Of a stretch of 64,000 bases of DNA, positions 34,214 to 42,620 are shown piece by piece (the stretch's first letter is position 1; each line of letters begins with the position of its first letter). The DNA comes from Autumnicola tepida (lineage in GTDB: Bacteria > Bacteroidota > Bacteroidia > Flavobacteriales > Flavobacteriaceae). A model generated the notes under the pieces. It was not told where the DNA came from and ran no database searches. It worked only from the letters and a program-made list of their open reading frames with translations. Made by a program: the position numbers and the translations under genes. The stretch covers positions 129,729 to 193,728 of the forward strand of contig NZ_JAVRHQ010000004.1 in the NCBI RefSeq assembly GCF_031846485.1. Reading direction: 5' to 3'.

Positions 34214-34687
34214 ATGAAGTGGTACGTGTTGTATACCAGGCCAAAATGGGAATTGAAGGTAGATAAGGCTTTGCGGAAGCTAAAGGTGGAAACCTACTGT
34301 CCAACCCACACCGAAGTAAGGCAGTGGAGTGACCGTAAAAAGAAAATTACCTCCCCTCTTTTTAAGTCTTACATATTCGTGCGCCTTCATGACAAGGATC
34401 GTTCTGTGGTATTTGATGCGCCTGGAGTGGTAAGATATCTTTTTTGGCTGGGCAAACCTGCTGTGGTAAGGGATGAAGAAATTAAGACTCTGAGGAACTG
34501 GCTGGAAAACGATGAGGTGGATGCGGTTAAGGTCGAAAAATATTCTGTAGGGGACACCGTAAAAATTTCCCAGGGGGCGCTAAAAGACCAGGAGGCGAAT
34601 ATCGCTGAAATAGGGAAAAAGAAAATGCGCCTGTTCCTTCCGGCTATAGGTTGCCTTGTGACGGCAAAAATTTCTGATGTGGTATAA
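34214..34687 (+). CDS. upxY: NusG-like antiterminator of UpxY type, locus 2
   Basis: A 157-residue paralog of the protein at 7943. An ATG at 34214 gives M-K-W-Y-V-L-Y-T-R-P-K-W-E, matching the paralog's start and length; an in-frame ATG five codons upstream is less likely. Shared blocks are T-Y-C-P-T, R-Q-W-S-D-R-K-K-K, P-L-F-K-S-Y-I-F-V-R and the KOW-like K-I-S-Q-G-A-L-K-D-Q-E-A-N-I. It should load on RNA polymerase and help it read through the long locus 2. The two UpxY copies may each recognise their own leader. Confidence 0.9.
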   Translation: MKWYVLYTRPKWELKVDKALRKLKVETYCPTHTEVRQWSDRKKKITSPLFKSYIFVRLHDKDRSVVFDAPGVVRYLFWLGKPAVVRDEEIKTLRNWLENDEVDAVKVEKYSVGDTVKISQGALKDQEANIAEIGKKKMRLFLPAIGCLVTAKISDVV

Positions 34688-34720
34688 TTTCCAGGGAATA
34701 TTATTTCCAATCTTACCATA

Positions 34721-34755
34721 TTGGCAGCTTAAGCTTTCCGGAATTCCTATATTTG
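34721..34755 (+). promoter_or_regulatory. Promoter upstream of cysC
   Basis: TATATTTG at 34748-34755 is a full -7 match and a TTG stands at 34721-34723 (24-base spacing, slightly long). The octamer equals that upstream of the locus 1 sugar genes at 9135, and in both loci it follows upxY. Confidence 0.5.
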
Positions 34756-34780
34756 AGATCAATTCATAATTTTTTAGAAT

Positions 34781-35380
34781 ATGAAGAATCTTTTCCTGGA
34801 AGAAGAGGCGCTAAGTCGGGAAGAAAAAATAAATCTGAAGGGACATAAACCCACAGTGGTATGGTTTACCGGCCTTTCGGGCGCGGGAAAATCCACTCTT
34901 GCCAAACTTCTGGAGAAAGAGCTTTTTAAAAGAAGTGTTCACACCTGTCTCCTGGACGGGGATAATATTAGAAGTGGCCTGAACTGCAATTTACATTTTA
35001 CTGAAGAAGACAGGACGGAGAACCTAAGGAGAGTGGCAGAAGTGGCCAAACTCTTTTTGGAAAGCGGGATCGTGGTGATTTCAGCCTTTATTACTCCTTT
35101 AGCGAGTGACCGGCAATTAATAAAAGATATTGTTGGGGAAGAAAATTTCCTGGAGATTTTTGTATCCACTTCCCTGGAAGAATGTGAAAAAAGGGATGTA
35201 AAAGGTTTATATCAAAAAGCCAGGGCTGGGGAAATTACCAATTTCACGGGGATCTCTGCGCCTTATGAAAAACCTGTTGCTCCAGATGTGGAGGTTTCGA
35301 CAGAAGATTCTGCCCTGGAGGTTGAGATAACAAAAATCCTGGAAATTGTAGAGTCCCGGATTAATACCGGCTGGAACTAA
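34781..35380 (+). CDS. cysC: Adenylylsulfate (APS) kinase
   Basis: Phosphorylates APS to PAPS, the sulfate donor. 199 residues; P-loop F-T-G-L-S-G-A-G-K-S-T (30-39), the family signature L-L-D-G-D-N-I-R-S-G-L-N, the E-E-D-R-T-E-N-L-R-R-V-A-E-V-A block and F-I-T-P. It opens the sugar operon of locus 2. The sulfurylase genes cysD/cysN that usually accompany it are absent here, and no sulfotransferase is recognisable in the window, although cysQ is two genes downstream. Confidence 0.95.
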   Translation: MKNLFLEEEALSREEKINLKGHKPTVVWFTGLSGAGKSTLAKLLEKELFKRSVHTCLLDGDNIRSGLNCNLHFTEEDRTENLRRVAEVAKLFLESGIVVISAFITPLASDRQLIKDIVGEENFLEIFVSTSLEECEKRDVKGLYQKARAGEITNFTGISAPYEKPVAPDVEVSTEDSALEVEITKILEIVESRINTGWN

Positions 35381-35414
35381 ACTCAGCTATCTAAAAGCAA
35401 AAAGATAAAATCAA

Positions 35415-36377
35415 TTGGAAAGAAAAAAGATACTAATAACAGGAGGAGCCGGTTTTGTGGGCTCGCATTTATGTAAAAGGCTCCTGCAAGAAGGCAATGA
35501 AGTCATCTGCCTGGATAACTACTTTACCGGTAGCAAAAAAAATATTGTCGAACTGCTGGATAATCCATATTTCGAAATGGTAAGGCATGATATCACCCAG
35601 CCCTATTTTGCCGAGGTGGATGAGATTTATAACCTCGCCTGTCCTGCCTCTCCGGTGCATTACCAGTACAACGCCATTAAAACGATAAAAACTTCGGTGA
35701 TGGGCGCCATCAATACTCTTGGTTTGGCAAAAAGGGTAAAAGCAAAGATCCTGCAGGCCAGTACCAGCGAGGTATACGGCGATCCTGAGGTACATCCGCA
35801 ACCCGAAAGTTACTGGGGCAATGTAAACCCTATAGGCCAGCGCTCCTGTTATGATGAAGGGAAGCGATGTGCCGAAACCTTGTTCATGGATTATCATTTG
35901 CAAAATAATGTGAATATTAAAATTATCAGGATCTTTAATACCTACGGTCCAAATATGAATCCTGATGATGGCCGGGTGGTTTCCAACTTTATTGTCCAGG
36001 CCTTAAAAGGAAATGATATCACTGTTTTTGGGGACGGCAAACAAACCCGTAGCTTTCAGTATGTAGATGACCTGGTGGAAGGAACTATAAGAATGATGAA
36101 TAGCCGGGACGGATTTACAGGGCCCGTAAACCTGGGGAACCCGGGGGAATTTACCATGCTGGAACTGGCAGATAAAATTATAGAGCTCACGGGCTCCAAA
36201 TCCAGGATAGTACACCTGGATCTGCCAAAAGATGATCCTACTCAGCGCAAGCCGGTAATCGATTTGGCAAAAAAGGAGTTGAATGGCTGGGAGCCGCAGG
36301 TTGCCTTAGAAGATGGCCTGGTAAAAACAATTGCTTATTTTGAGGACTTACTCAGGTTGGAGAAAAATTTAATCTGA
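35415..36377 (+). CDS. uxs: UDP-glucuronate decarboxylase (UDP-xylose synthase)
   Basis: A 320-residue extended short-chain dehydrogenase converting UDP-GlcA to UDP-xylose. Rossmann G-G-A-G-F-V-G-S-H, the family-typical N-L-A-C-P-A-S-P-V-H-Y-Q, Y-D-E-G-K-R catalytic Y/K pair, and I-F-N-T-Y-G-P-N-M-N-P-D-D-G-R-V-V-S-N-F. The start is TTG at 35415 (M-E-R-K-K-I-L-I-T-G-G); no ATG fits better. Its substrate can be made by ugd (43638) in the same locus, so the polymer may contain xylose. Confidence 0.93.
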   Translation: MERKKILITGGAGFVGSHLCKRLLQEGNEVICLDNYFTGSKKNIVELLDNPYFEMVRHDITQPYFAEVDEIYNLACPASPVHYQYNAIKTIKTSVMGAINTLGLAKRVKAKILQASTSEVYGDPEVHPQPESYWGNVNPIGQRSCYDEGKRCAETLFMDYHLQNNVNIKIIRIFNTYGPNMNPDDGRVVSNFIVQALKGNDITVFGDGKQTRSFQYVDDLVEGTIRMMNSRDGFTGPVNLGNPGEFTMLELADKIIELTGSKSRIVHLDLPKDDPTQRKPVIDLAKKELNGWEPQVALEDGLVKTIAYFEDLLRLEKNLI

Positions 36378-36494
36378 AAAGTTTTGCCACCGGGGCAAGG
36401 GTACGCCCGGACCCTCGGGAAAAAACTCTGTGGAGGTTTTGAAAAAACACCTCCTTCAACTTAAAATATTAGAACTTTTGAAGAGAACTTAAAT

Positions 36495-37283
36495 ATGGAT
36501 CCACTATTAGAAACCGCAATAAGGGCTTCGGTTGAAGCAGGAAAAAAGATCCTTGAAGTATATGAGCAGGAAGATTTCGGGATTCAGCAAAAAACAGATA
36601 ATTCCCCCCTTACAAAAGCCGATATGGCCGCGCATAATACCATTACGTCCTTTCTTGACAAAACGGGAATCCCAGTGCTTTCTGAAGAAGGAAAACATGC
36701 TCCTTATGCCGAACGCAAAAAATGGCCACGTCTCTGGATTGTAGATCCTCTGGACGGTACTAAAGAGTTTATAAAGAGGAACGGGGAGTTTACGGTTAAC
36801 ATCGCCCTGATAGAGGATCTGAAGCCAATCCTGGGGGTAATTTATGTTCCTGTGCTAAAGCAGCTTTATTTTGCAGAAAAGGAAACCGGGTCTTTTATGG
36901 TTGAGGATATTTCTGAAACAACCAATATAGAAGAAATAACTTCTGAAGCTAAAAAATTACCAATAGCAGTAGAGAATAAAGAATACACTGTGGTCGCCAG
37001 TAAATCACATCTTTCCGCTGAAACTGAAGAGTATATCAGTTCCCTTAAGAAAATGCATGGCGAGGTAAAAGTGGTTTCCAAAGGCAGTTCTCTTAAGTTG
37101 TGCATGGTGGCTGAAGCTAAGGCCGATGTTTATCCGCGTTTTGGGCCTACTATGGAGTGGGATACTGCTGCCGGCCATGCTATTTGTACCTTTGCCGGAA
37201 AAACGTTGACTGATTATGAATCCGGCGAAGAAATGCTATATAACAGGGAGGAGTTAAAGAATGGCTGGTTCCTGGTAAAATAA
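36495..37283 (+). CDS. cysQ: 3'(2'),5'-bisphosphate nucleotidase
   Basis: A 262-residue inositol-monophosphatase-fold enzyme that removes the by-product PAP after sulfate transfer. Metal-site motifs are S-E-E-G (76-79), D-P-L-D-G-T-K-E-F-I and E-W-D-T-A-A-G-H-A-I. Together with cysC it points to PAPS use, for example in sulfated polysaccharide. Nothing in the sequence shows damage. Confidence 0.93.
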   Translation: MDPLLETAIRASVEAGKKILEVYEQEDFGIQQKTDNSPLTKADMAAHNTITSFLDKTGIPVLSEEGKHAPYAERKKWPRLWIVDPLDGTKEFIKRNGEFTVNIALIEDLKPILGVIYVPVLKQLYFAEKETGSFMVEDISETTNIEEITSEAKKLPIAVENKEYTVVASKSHLSAETEEYISSLKKMHGEVKVVSKGSSLKLCMVAEAKADVYPRFGPTMEWDTAAGHAICTFAGKTLTDYESGEEMLYNREELKNGWFLVK

Positions 37284-37327
37284 ATTTTTAAACAGCTAAT
37301 CGCTTTTAAGCTTAGAGTAAACAGGAG

Positions 37328-38205
37328 ATGAAAGGAATAATTTTAGCAGGCGGTTCCGGCACCCGTCTTTATCCGGTTACCAAAGGGGTTTCAAAACAAC
37401 TTTTAAATATTTATGATAAACCTATGATCTACTATCCCCTGTCTGCATTAATGCTTGCGGGGATAAGGGATATCCTGGTTATTTCCACCCCTGGAGATCT
37501 GCCTAACTTCAAAAACTGCTGGGAGATGGTGCCGGTCTCGGCATAAACTTTCAGAATAAGGTACAACCCAGCCCGGATGGCCTTGCCCAGGCTTTTATAA
37601 TTGGAGAGGAATTTATTGGAGATGATGATGTATGCCTGGTGCTGGGAGATAATATTTTCTACGGACATGGCTTTAGCGGCCTGCTGAAACAATCCCGGCA
37701 ACACGTAGAGACGGAGCGGAAAGCCACCGTTTTCGGCTATTATGTTAATGACCCGGAAAGATATGGCGTGGCCGAATTTGATAAGAATGGCAATGTGATT
37801 AGCATTGAAGAAAAACCAAAGCAGCCAAAAAGCAATTACGCAGTTTCGGGCTTATATTTTTATCCGAATTCTGTGGTGGAGATCGCGAAGCAGGTTAGGC
37901 CGAGTAAGCGGGGAGAGCTGGAAATTACTTCAGTAAATGTAGAATATTTAAGACAGGGCAATCTTAAAGTAGAACTCATGGGCCGCAGATACGCCTGGCT
38001 GGATACCGGGACGCATGAATCTATGCTGGAAGCTTCTAATTTCATACACACAATAGAAAAAAGACAGGGTTTAAAGGTGGCCTGTATAGAAGAGATCGCT
38101 TACGAAAAAGGCTATATTAATAAAGAAGATTTAAAAGCCTTAGCCATGCCTTTAAGGAAAAATGGCTATGGAAAATACCTGCTGGATAGGATTAAAAGAA
38201 AATAA
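37328..38205 (+). pseudogene. rfbA: Glucose-1-phosphate thymidylyltransferase, frameshifted
   Basis: The first part (37328-37546) has G-G-S-G-T-R-L-Y-P-V-T and runs normally to L-P-N-F-K, then shifts to N-C-W-E-M-V. Adding one A to the run in TTCAAAAACTGCTGG near 37510 would give F-K-K-L-L-G-D-G-A-G-L-G-I-N-F and join the second part (from about 37520 to 38205: V-L-G-D-N-I-F-Y-G-H-G, E-K-P-K-Q-P-K-S-N-Y-A, W-L-D-T-G-T-H-E-S). All catalytic parts are otherwise intact, about 292 codons. Either a one-base deletion inactivated dTDP-glucose synthesis here, or it is an assembly error in a homopolymer. Confidence 0.88.
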
Positions 38206-38553
38206 AATTGTCCGGGTTTTTGTAACCTAATAACTTTAATGTTTAAGCTGAAAATTTTACAGTTACAGAAAGTGATCCTCTGGCTTAAGGCCTGAAGATT
38301 AAAACAGGTAGTTCGGTGTTATTAGAAAATAAGGAATCTAAAGGCTAAAGCTCCTGGGGCTAACAAGTCCTGAGGGGAAGACGCGGCTTTTAAGCAACTG
38401 CCGCTCTTTTCAGGTTATTTCTGTAAAAATTATCTTTGCAGGGCAGGAACCTGTTATTAAGTTCCTTAAGAAATGTTGAGAACGGCCATTTTCACAGCGG
38501 GATTAATTAATTATATAATAGGAGGAAGTAGAATTCTGAGGTAATTAAAAGCT
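38206..38553. other. Spacer between rfbA and rfbB with a candidate promoter
   Basis: About 350 bases without a gene. A -7 element TATCTTTG lies at 38431-38438, but no clear TTG is at the right distance. The rfbC/rfbD genes often found beside rfbA and rfbB are absent. Confidence 0.4.
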
Positions 38554-39117
38554 ATGTCAAAAAAAAGAAACATTCTGGTAACCGGTGGGGCCGGCTTTAT
38601 AGGTTCTAATTTTATACCCTGTTTTCTGGAATCTAATCCCGTGCTGAATGTTATTAACCTGGACCTGCTTACCTATGCAGGGGATGAGGCCAATCTAGCA
38701 GAGGTGAAGGATAATGACAGGTACATGTTTGTAAAAGGAAATATCTGTGACCGGAAGCTGGTAGAAGATCTTTTTCGGGCGCATGACATTTCGGGGGTGG
38801 TTCATCTTGCTGCGGAATCCCATGTTGATAATTCCATTCAAAACCCGGGGGTATTTATAGAAACCAACGTGCGCGGCACGTTTTGCCTGTTGGATGTGGC
38901 TTATAAATACTGGATGAAGGGGCCATTTAAATATAAAGAAGGCTATGAAAATAGCCGGTTTCTTCATGTCTCTACAGATGAGGTTTTTGGCAGCCTTGGA
39001 GAAACAGGCTTTTTTACAGAAGAAACAGCTTATGCGCCAAATTCTCCCTATTCTGCCAGCAAAGCCGGGTCTGATATGATCTCCGTTTGTCCGTTTAAGT
39101 TAGCATTTGTCTGCTAA
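38554..39117 (+). pseudogene. rfbB: dTDP-glucose 4,6-dehydratase, truncated after about 175 residues
   Basis: The N-terminal half is good: G-G-A-G-F-I-G-S-N-F, A-A-E-S-H-V-D-N-S-I, V-S-T-D-E-V-F-G-S-L-G, and the catalytic Y-S-A-S-K-A-G-S-D-M. Family similarity stops after that methionine codon (39076-39078); the frame then runs 13 codons of unrelated sequence to a stop. A full protein has about 350 residues. The whole substrate-binding half is missing, so the enzyme cannot work. The break coincides with the start of an 11-base repeat (TCCGTTTAAGT) that recurs at 39277-39287. Confidence 0.88.
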
Positions 39118-39696
39118 GTTAAATCTCCATTCTGATTTCACCACCTGATTGGAACCTGATATCGATTTTTCGCTTTAAAACTCCAACGGCTTAACTATCA
39201 GCTCAGTACTTCGTAGGATTTTTCTTTCTACTTTTGAAATACAGATGAAATTTTTTATTTCTAAATCCTAATATTCTCCGTTTAAGTGTCTTTTATTCAA
39301 TCTTCAAAAAAATAAAAAACATTCATTTTTAGAAGCTGTCGCTGTCTTTTTCTTTAAAAAACTCTTCAAAAATTTAATATTTGAAAATCTCAAATTAAGA
39401 AATCTTTAATTCTTAAAATTTTCTAAAAATTTTTAGCCATGTTAGTTAAAAAAATTAACAAGAAAGCATTGACAGGAATACAAAAAATTATAGTTTTGTC
39501 CGCTCAAAGAAGCACAGGGATTATTTTTTCCACAAAGGAAGTAAAGGCCGGTTTCTTAAAAAAATATAAAAATTTTTCTGTGAGAGCCCAATGGGACTTG
39601 CAGCGGCGAAGCCATGAAAAGCGCTTTGCAGGTAATAGATTAAAAGCTTGCATTTTTTTGCCAACCCTACTCGGCAGAAGTAAAACTTAACCTACA
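39118..39696. other. Gene-free AT-rich stretch after the rfbB break
   Basis: Nearly 580 bases with no supportable gene. TCCGTTTAAGT occurs at 39090-39100 and 39277-39287 in the same direction, possibly the ends of a short insertion or remnant of an insertion sequence. The right part is very AT-rich. The missing half of rfbB does not resume here. Confidence 0.5.
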
Positions 39697-40737
39697 ATGT
39701 CTTCAGTAATTCACGTCCTGCTCACAGGCGGGGTTGGGAGCAGGCTATGGCCTCTCTCCAGGCATTCACGGCCTAAACAATACCTAAACATTTTTTCTGA
39801 AAACACAGCGGGTGCCGGTGCTGAAAAGCATGGGCAATCCCGGAACCTGTTTGAACTGGCAATAGAGCGAAATGCTGCTCTTTCAGATCGGCTTATGGTT
39901 GTTGGAAACCAGGGCAACCGGCAGTTATCTGAAGATAGTCTTTATAAGTTAAAACTTACAGATTATACCGATGTTGTGGAAGCTGCCCCTCGTAATACCG
40001 CTGCGGCAATTGCTTTTGCTGCCTTCGCTTCGGCTAAGGAGGATGTTTTGCTGGTCACCCCGGCAGATCATATTATTAAAGATGGTCCGGGGTATTCAGG
40101 TGCCATTAAAGAAGCCATAAAACTTGCGCACAGGGATGTTTTAGTCACTTTTGGAGTGGCTCCAAACAGGCCCGAATCCGGTTATGGCTATATAGAGCAT
40201 AAAGGCCAGGATGTTATTTCCTTCAGGGAAAAGCCCAGTGTGGAAACCGCCAGGGACTTTTTGAGACAGGGGAATTTTTTGTGGAATAGCGGGATGTTTT
40301 GTTTTAAGGCAGGGGTTTTTCTTGAGGAGTTAAAGGAACTTAGCCCTGTACTTTTTGAGAAGGCCAAACTGGCCTGGCAGCAAAATAAAGAAGGTAAATT
40401 GCCTCTGGAAGCTTCTATGGAAATTCCTTCGGTAAGTGTGGATTATGCCGTGATGGAAAAGAGTGATAAGATTAAGGTAATTAAAGCGGAGTTTGAATGG
40501 AGTGATATGGGCAGTTTTGAAGCGGTGTATGATTACCTGAAGGAGCAGGGCCACCCGGTGGATGTCAATGGTAATATGGTGTTAGGTTCAGATCGCCATA
40601 CCGCCTTTGTGGGGCTGGGGAACTGTATTCTTGTTTCTACCAAAGATGCCCAGCTGGTATTGTCCAAAGCCGAATCGCAGAAGGTAAAGGATGTGTATGT
40701 GGAGTTAGAAAAAAATAGTCCGGATTTAATCCATTAG
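39697..40737 (+). CDS. manC: Mannose-1-phosphate guanylyltransferase
   Basis: 346 residues, the short form without the C-terminal isomerase domain. H-V-L-L-T-G-G-V-G-S-R-L-W-P-L-S-R-x-S-R-P-K-Q-Y is the GTP-binding signature; V-T-P-A-D-H, G-Y-G-Y-I-E, F-x-E-K-P and N-S-G-M-F also stand. It makes GDP-mannose for gmd and fcl in this locus. A phosphomannomutase gene is not in the window. A truncated second copy of its first 28 codons is at 9345. Confidence 0.94.
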   Translation: MSSVIHVLLTGGVGSRLWPLSRHSRPKQYLNIFSENTAGAGAEKHGQSRNLFELAIERNAALSDRLMVVGNQGNRQLSEDSLYKLKLTDYTDVVEAAPRNTAAAIAFAAFASAKEDVLLVTPADHIIKDGPGYSGAIKEAIKLAHRDVLVTFGVAPNRPESGYGYIEHKGQDVISFREKPSVETARDFLRQGNFLWNSGMFCFKAGVFLEELKELSPVLFEKAKLAWQQNKEGKLPLEASMEIPSVSVDYAVMEKSDKIKVIKAEFEWSDMGSFEAVYDYLKEQGHPVDVNGNMVLGSDRHTAFVGLGNCILVSTKDAQLVLSKAESQKVKDVYVELEKNSPDLIH

Positions 40738-40877
40738 AAATGGAAAATATTTTCCTGCCTTAACTGCATAAAAATTTAGCCAAAACCGGTGATCTGTTGC
40801 CCCCGGTTTGCCCCAACTCTGGAGTAGAAAACAGTCGCCGGCCTGGCTATTTGTAGCAATGCGGGAAAAGAGATTAG

Positions 40878-40949
40878 ATTGTAAAACCAAAGAAGAAATG
40901 TTTTATAACCGGAATCAAAATTTAAAAACTGCTTATCGCTTACAGCTTT
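40878..40949 (+). pseudogene. Possible cysQ tail remnant
   Basis: In the gap between manC and gmd one frame reads T-K-E-E-M-F-Y-N-R-N-Q-N-L-K-T, close to G-E-E-M-L-Y-N-R-E-E-L-K-N-G at the end of the intact cysQ. The match is only about 13 residues, so it may be chance; if real, it marks another rearrangement joint. Confidence 0.3.
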
Positions 40950-40966
40950 AAGCCTATAGCTTTAAA

Positions 40967-42082
40967 ATGAAAAAAGTAGCATTAATCACCGGGGTGACCG
41001 GTCAGGATGGAGCCTATTTAAGTGAATTTCTTCTTAAGAAAGGCTACATTGTACACGGGCTTAAAAGAAGGGCCTCTTTGTTTAATACAGACAGGATCGA
41101 TCATCTGTACCAGGATCCCCATGAAGAAAACAGGAACTTTATTCTTCATTACGGGGACATGACCGATAGTACCAATCTTATCCGTCTTATCCAGGAGATA
41201 CAGCCGGACGAGATCTATAACCTCGCGGCGATGAGTCATGTGCATGTTTCTTTTGAAACCCCGGAATATACCGGGAATGCCGATGGCCTTGGGACTTTGC
41301 GTATCCTGGATGCGGTAAGGTTGCTCGGGCTTGAGAAGAAGACCAGGATCTATCAGGCTTCCACTTCCGAGTTATATGGGAAAGTACAGGAAGTGCCACA
41401 AACCGAAACCACTCCTTTCTATCCTCGCAGCCCTTATGCGGTTGCCAAGATGTATGCCTACTGGATCACGGTAAATTATCGTGAAGCTTATGGCATGTAT
41501 GCCTGCAACGGGATTTTGTTTAACCATGAATCTCCACTAAGGGGCGAAACATTCGTTACCAGGAAGATCACTCGTGCCGCGGCAAGAATTGCACTAGGTT
41601 TGCAGGATAAATTCTATCTCGGGAATCTTGATGCCCAAAGGGATTGGGGCCATGCCAAAGACTATGTTCGTATGATGTGGATGATCCTTCAGGCTGAAGA
41701 AGCTGAAGACTGGGTGATCGCCACCGGGAAAACCACTCCCGTCCGGGATTTCGTAAGAATGGCTTTTGCTGAAGTGGGAATTGAACTGGAGTTTAAAGGT
41801 GAAGGCGTAGAGGAAAAAGCTTATGTGAAATCCTGCAGCAATCCGGACTTCCAGTTAGAGGAAGGTAAAGAAGTATTAGCTGTAGATCCACAATATTTCC
41901 GTCCCACCGAAGTAGACTTACTAATAGGGGATGCTTCCAAAGCCAGGAACAAACTCGGCTGGGTTCCGGAATACGATCTAAAGGACCTGGTCAAAGATAT
42001 GATGTCTAGTGATGTGGAATTGATGAGAAAGGATCAGCATTTAAAAGAAGGTGGTTATAAAATCCTAAACTACTTCGAATAG
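40967..42082 (+). CDS. gmd: GDP-mannose 4,6-dehydratase
   Basis: 371 residues. G-V-T-G-Q-D-G-A-Y-L-S-E-F-L-L, L-K-R-R-A-S-L-F-N-T-D-R-I-D-H, N-L-A-A-M-S-H-V-H-V-S-F-E and Y-P-R-S-P-Y-A-V-A-K-M-Y (catalytic Y/K) are diagnostic. It makes GDP-4-keto-6-deoxymannose, which fcl converts to GDP-L-fucose. The two genes are separated by an inserted GxxExxY cassette. Confidence 0.96.
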   Translation: MKKVALITGVTGQDGAYLSEFLLKKGYIVHGLKRRASLFNTDRIDHLYQDPHEENRNFILHYGDMTDSTNLIRLIQEIQPDEIYNLAAMSHVHVSFETPEYTGNADGLGTLRILDAVRLLGLEKKTRIYQASTSELYGKVQEVPQTETTPFYPRSPYAVAKMYAYWITVNYREAYGMYACNGILFNHESPLRGETFVTRKITRAAARIALGLQDKFYLGNLDAQRDWGHAKDYVRMMWMILQAEEAEDWVIATGKTTPVRDFVRMAFAEVGIELEFKGEGVEEKAYVKSCSNPDFQLEEGKEVLAVDPQYFRPTEVDLLIGDASKARNKLGWVPEYDLKDLVKDMMSSDVELMRKDQHLKEGGYKILNYFE

Positions 42083-42093
42083 TAAGGCTTAAA

Positions 42094-42584
42094 CACAGAG
42101 AGCACAGAGGAATGCACAGAGGTCACAGATAAAAACTCGGCGCAACTCTGGGCCTAACTCAGTGAACACCGTGGTTAGATAATGCAGCACATAAATAAAA
42201 TAACAGAACAGATCCTAAAATGTGCTTTCAAGGTACATTCTGAATTAGGTCCTGGTTTATTAGAAAGTGCTTACGAAGAATGCCTCTGTTACGAGTTGAA
42301 ACAATCCGGTTTAAGTGTTGAAAAACAAAAAACTTTACCTCTTGTTTATCATGAAGTCAAGCTTAACGCAGGATATCGTATTGACATCTTAGTAGAAGGT
42401 TCGGTTGTGGTTGAGATAAAATCTGTGGAAACCTTAAATGATGTGCACACTGCACAAGTGCTGACATATTTGAAGCTATCCAGGTGTAAAATTGGATTGC
42501 TTCTTAATTTCAATGTTGCCTCTTTAAAAAATGGAATTAAAAGATTAATAAAATAACCCAAAGCAACCTCTGTGGCACTCTGTG
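42094..42584. repeat. GxxExxY cassette bounded by imperfect inverted repeats
   Basis: The left flank has CACAGAGAGCACAGAGG (42094-42110), the right flank CCTCTGTGGCACTCTGTG (42567-42584), which is its imperfect reverse complement. Both flanks also share A-A-C-T-C-A-G-T-G and end in G-G-T-T then an AT-rich C-T-A/A-G-A string just before an ATG. The small gene between them splits the gmd-fcl pair, so the unit looks inserted. Confidence 0.55.
42182..42556 (+). CDS. GxxExxY protein (PD-(D/E)XK-like fold)
   Basis: 124 residues. The name-giving motif is G-L-L-E-S-A-Y in G-P-G-L-L-E-S-A-Y-E-E-C-L. Later Y-R-I-D-I-L-V and V-V-E-I-K-S-V-E supply the D...E-x-K residues of a nuclease-like core, then A-Q-V-L-T-Y-L. 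These proteins are widespread in environmental Bacteroidota and often sit inside surface-polysaccharide clusters; no function has been firmly shown. Here it lies between gmd and fcl and is bracketed by inverted repeats. Confidence 0.9.
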   Translation: MQHINKITEQILKCAFKVHSELGPGLLESAYEECLCYELKQSGLSVEKQKTLPLVYHEVKLNAGYRIDILVEGSVVVEIKSVETLNDVHTAQVLTYLKLSRCKIGLLLNFNVASLKNGIKRLIK

Positions 42585-42620
42585 CCGAACTCCGAGGAAC
42601 TCAGTGGTTGACTATCTAAT

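Noticed and set aside
39439..39690. 83-codon plus-strand frame before manC
   Set aside because: Lysine-rich start caused by AT-rich DNA, no family-like pattern, and placed in a stretch with remnants; not supported as a gene.
42094..42584. CRISPR-like reading of the C-A-C-A-G-A-G repeats around the GxxExxY gene
   Set aside because: Only a few imperfect units in opposite directions, with no regular spacers.
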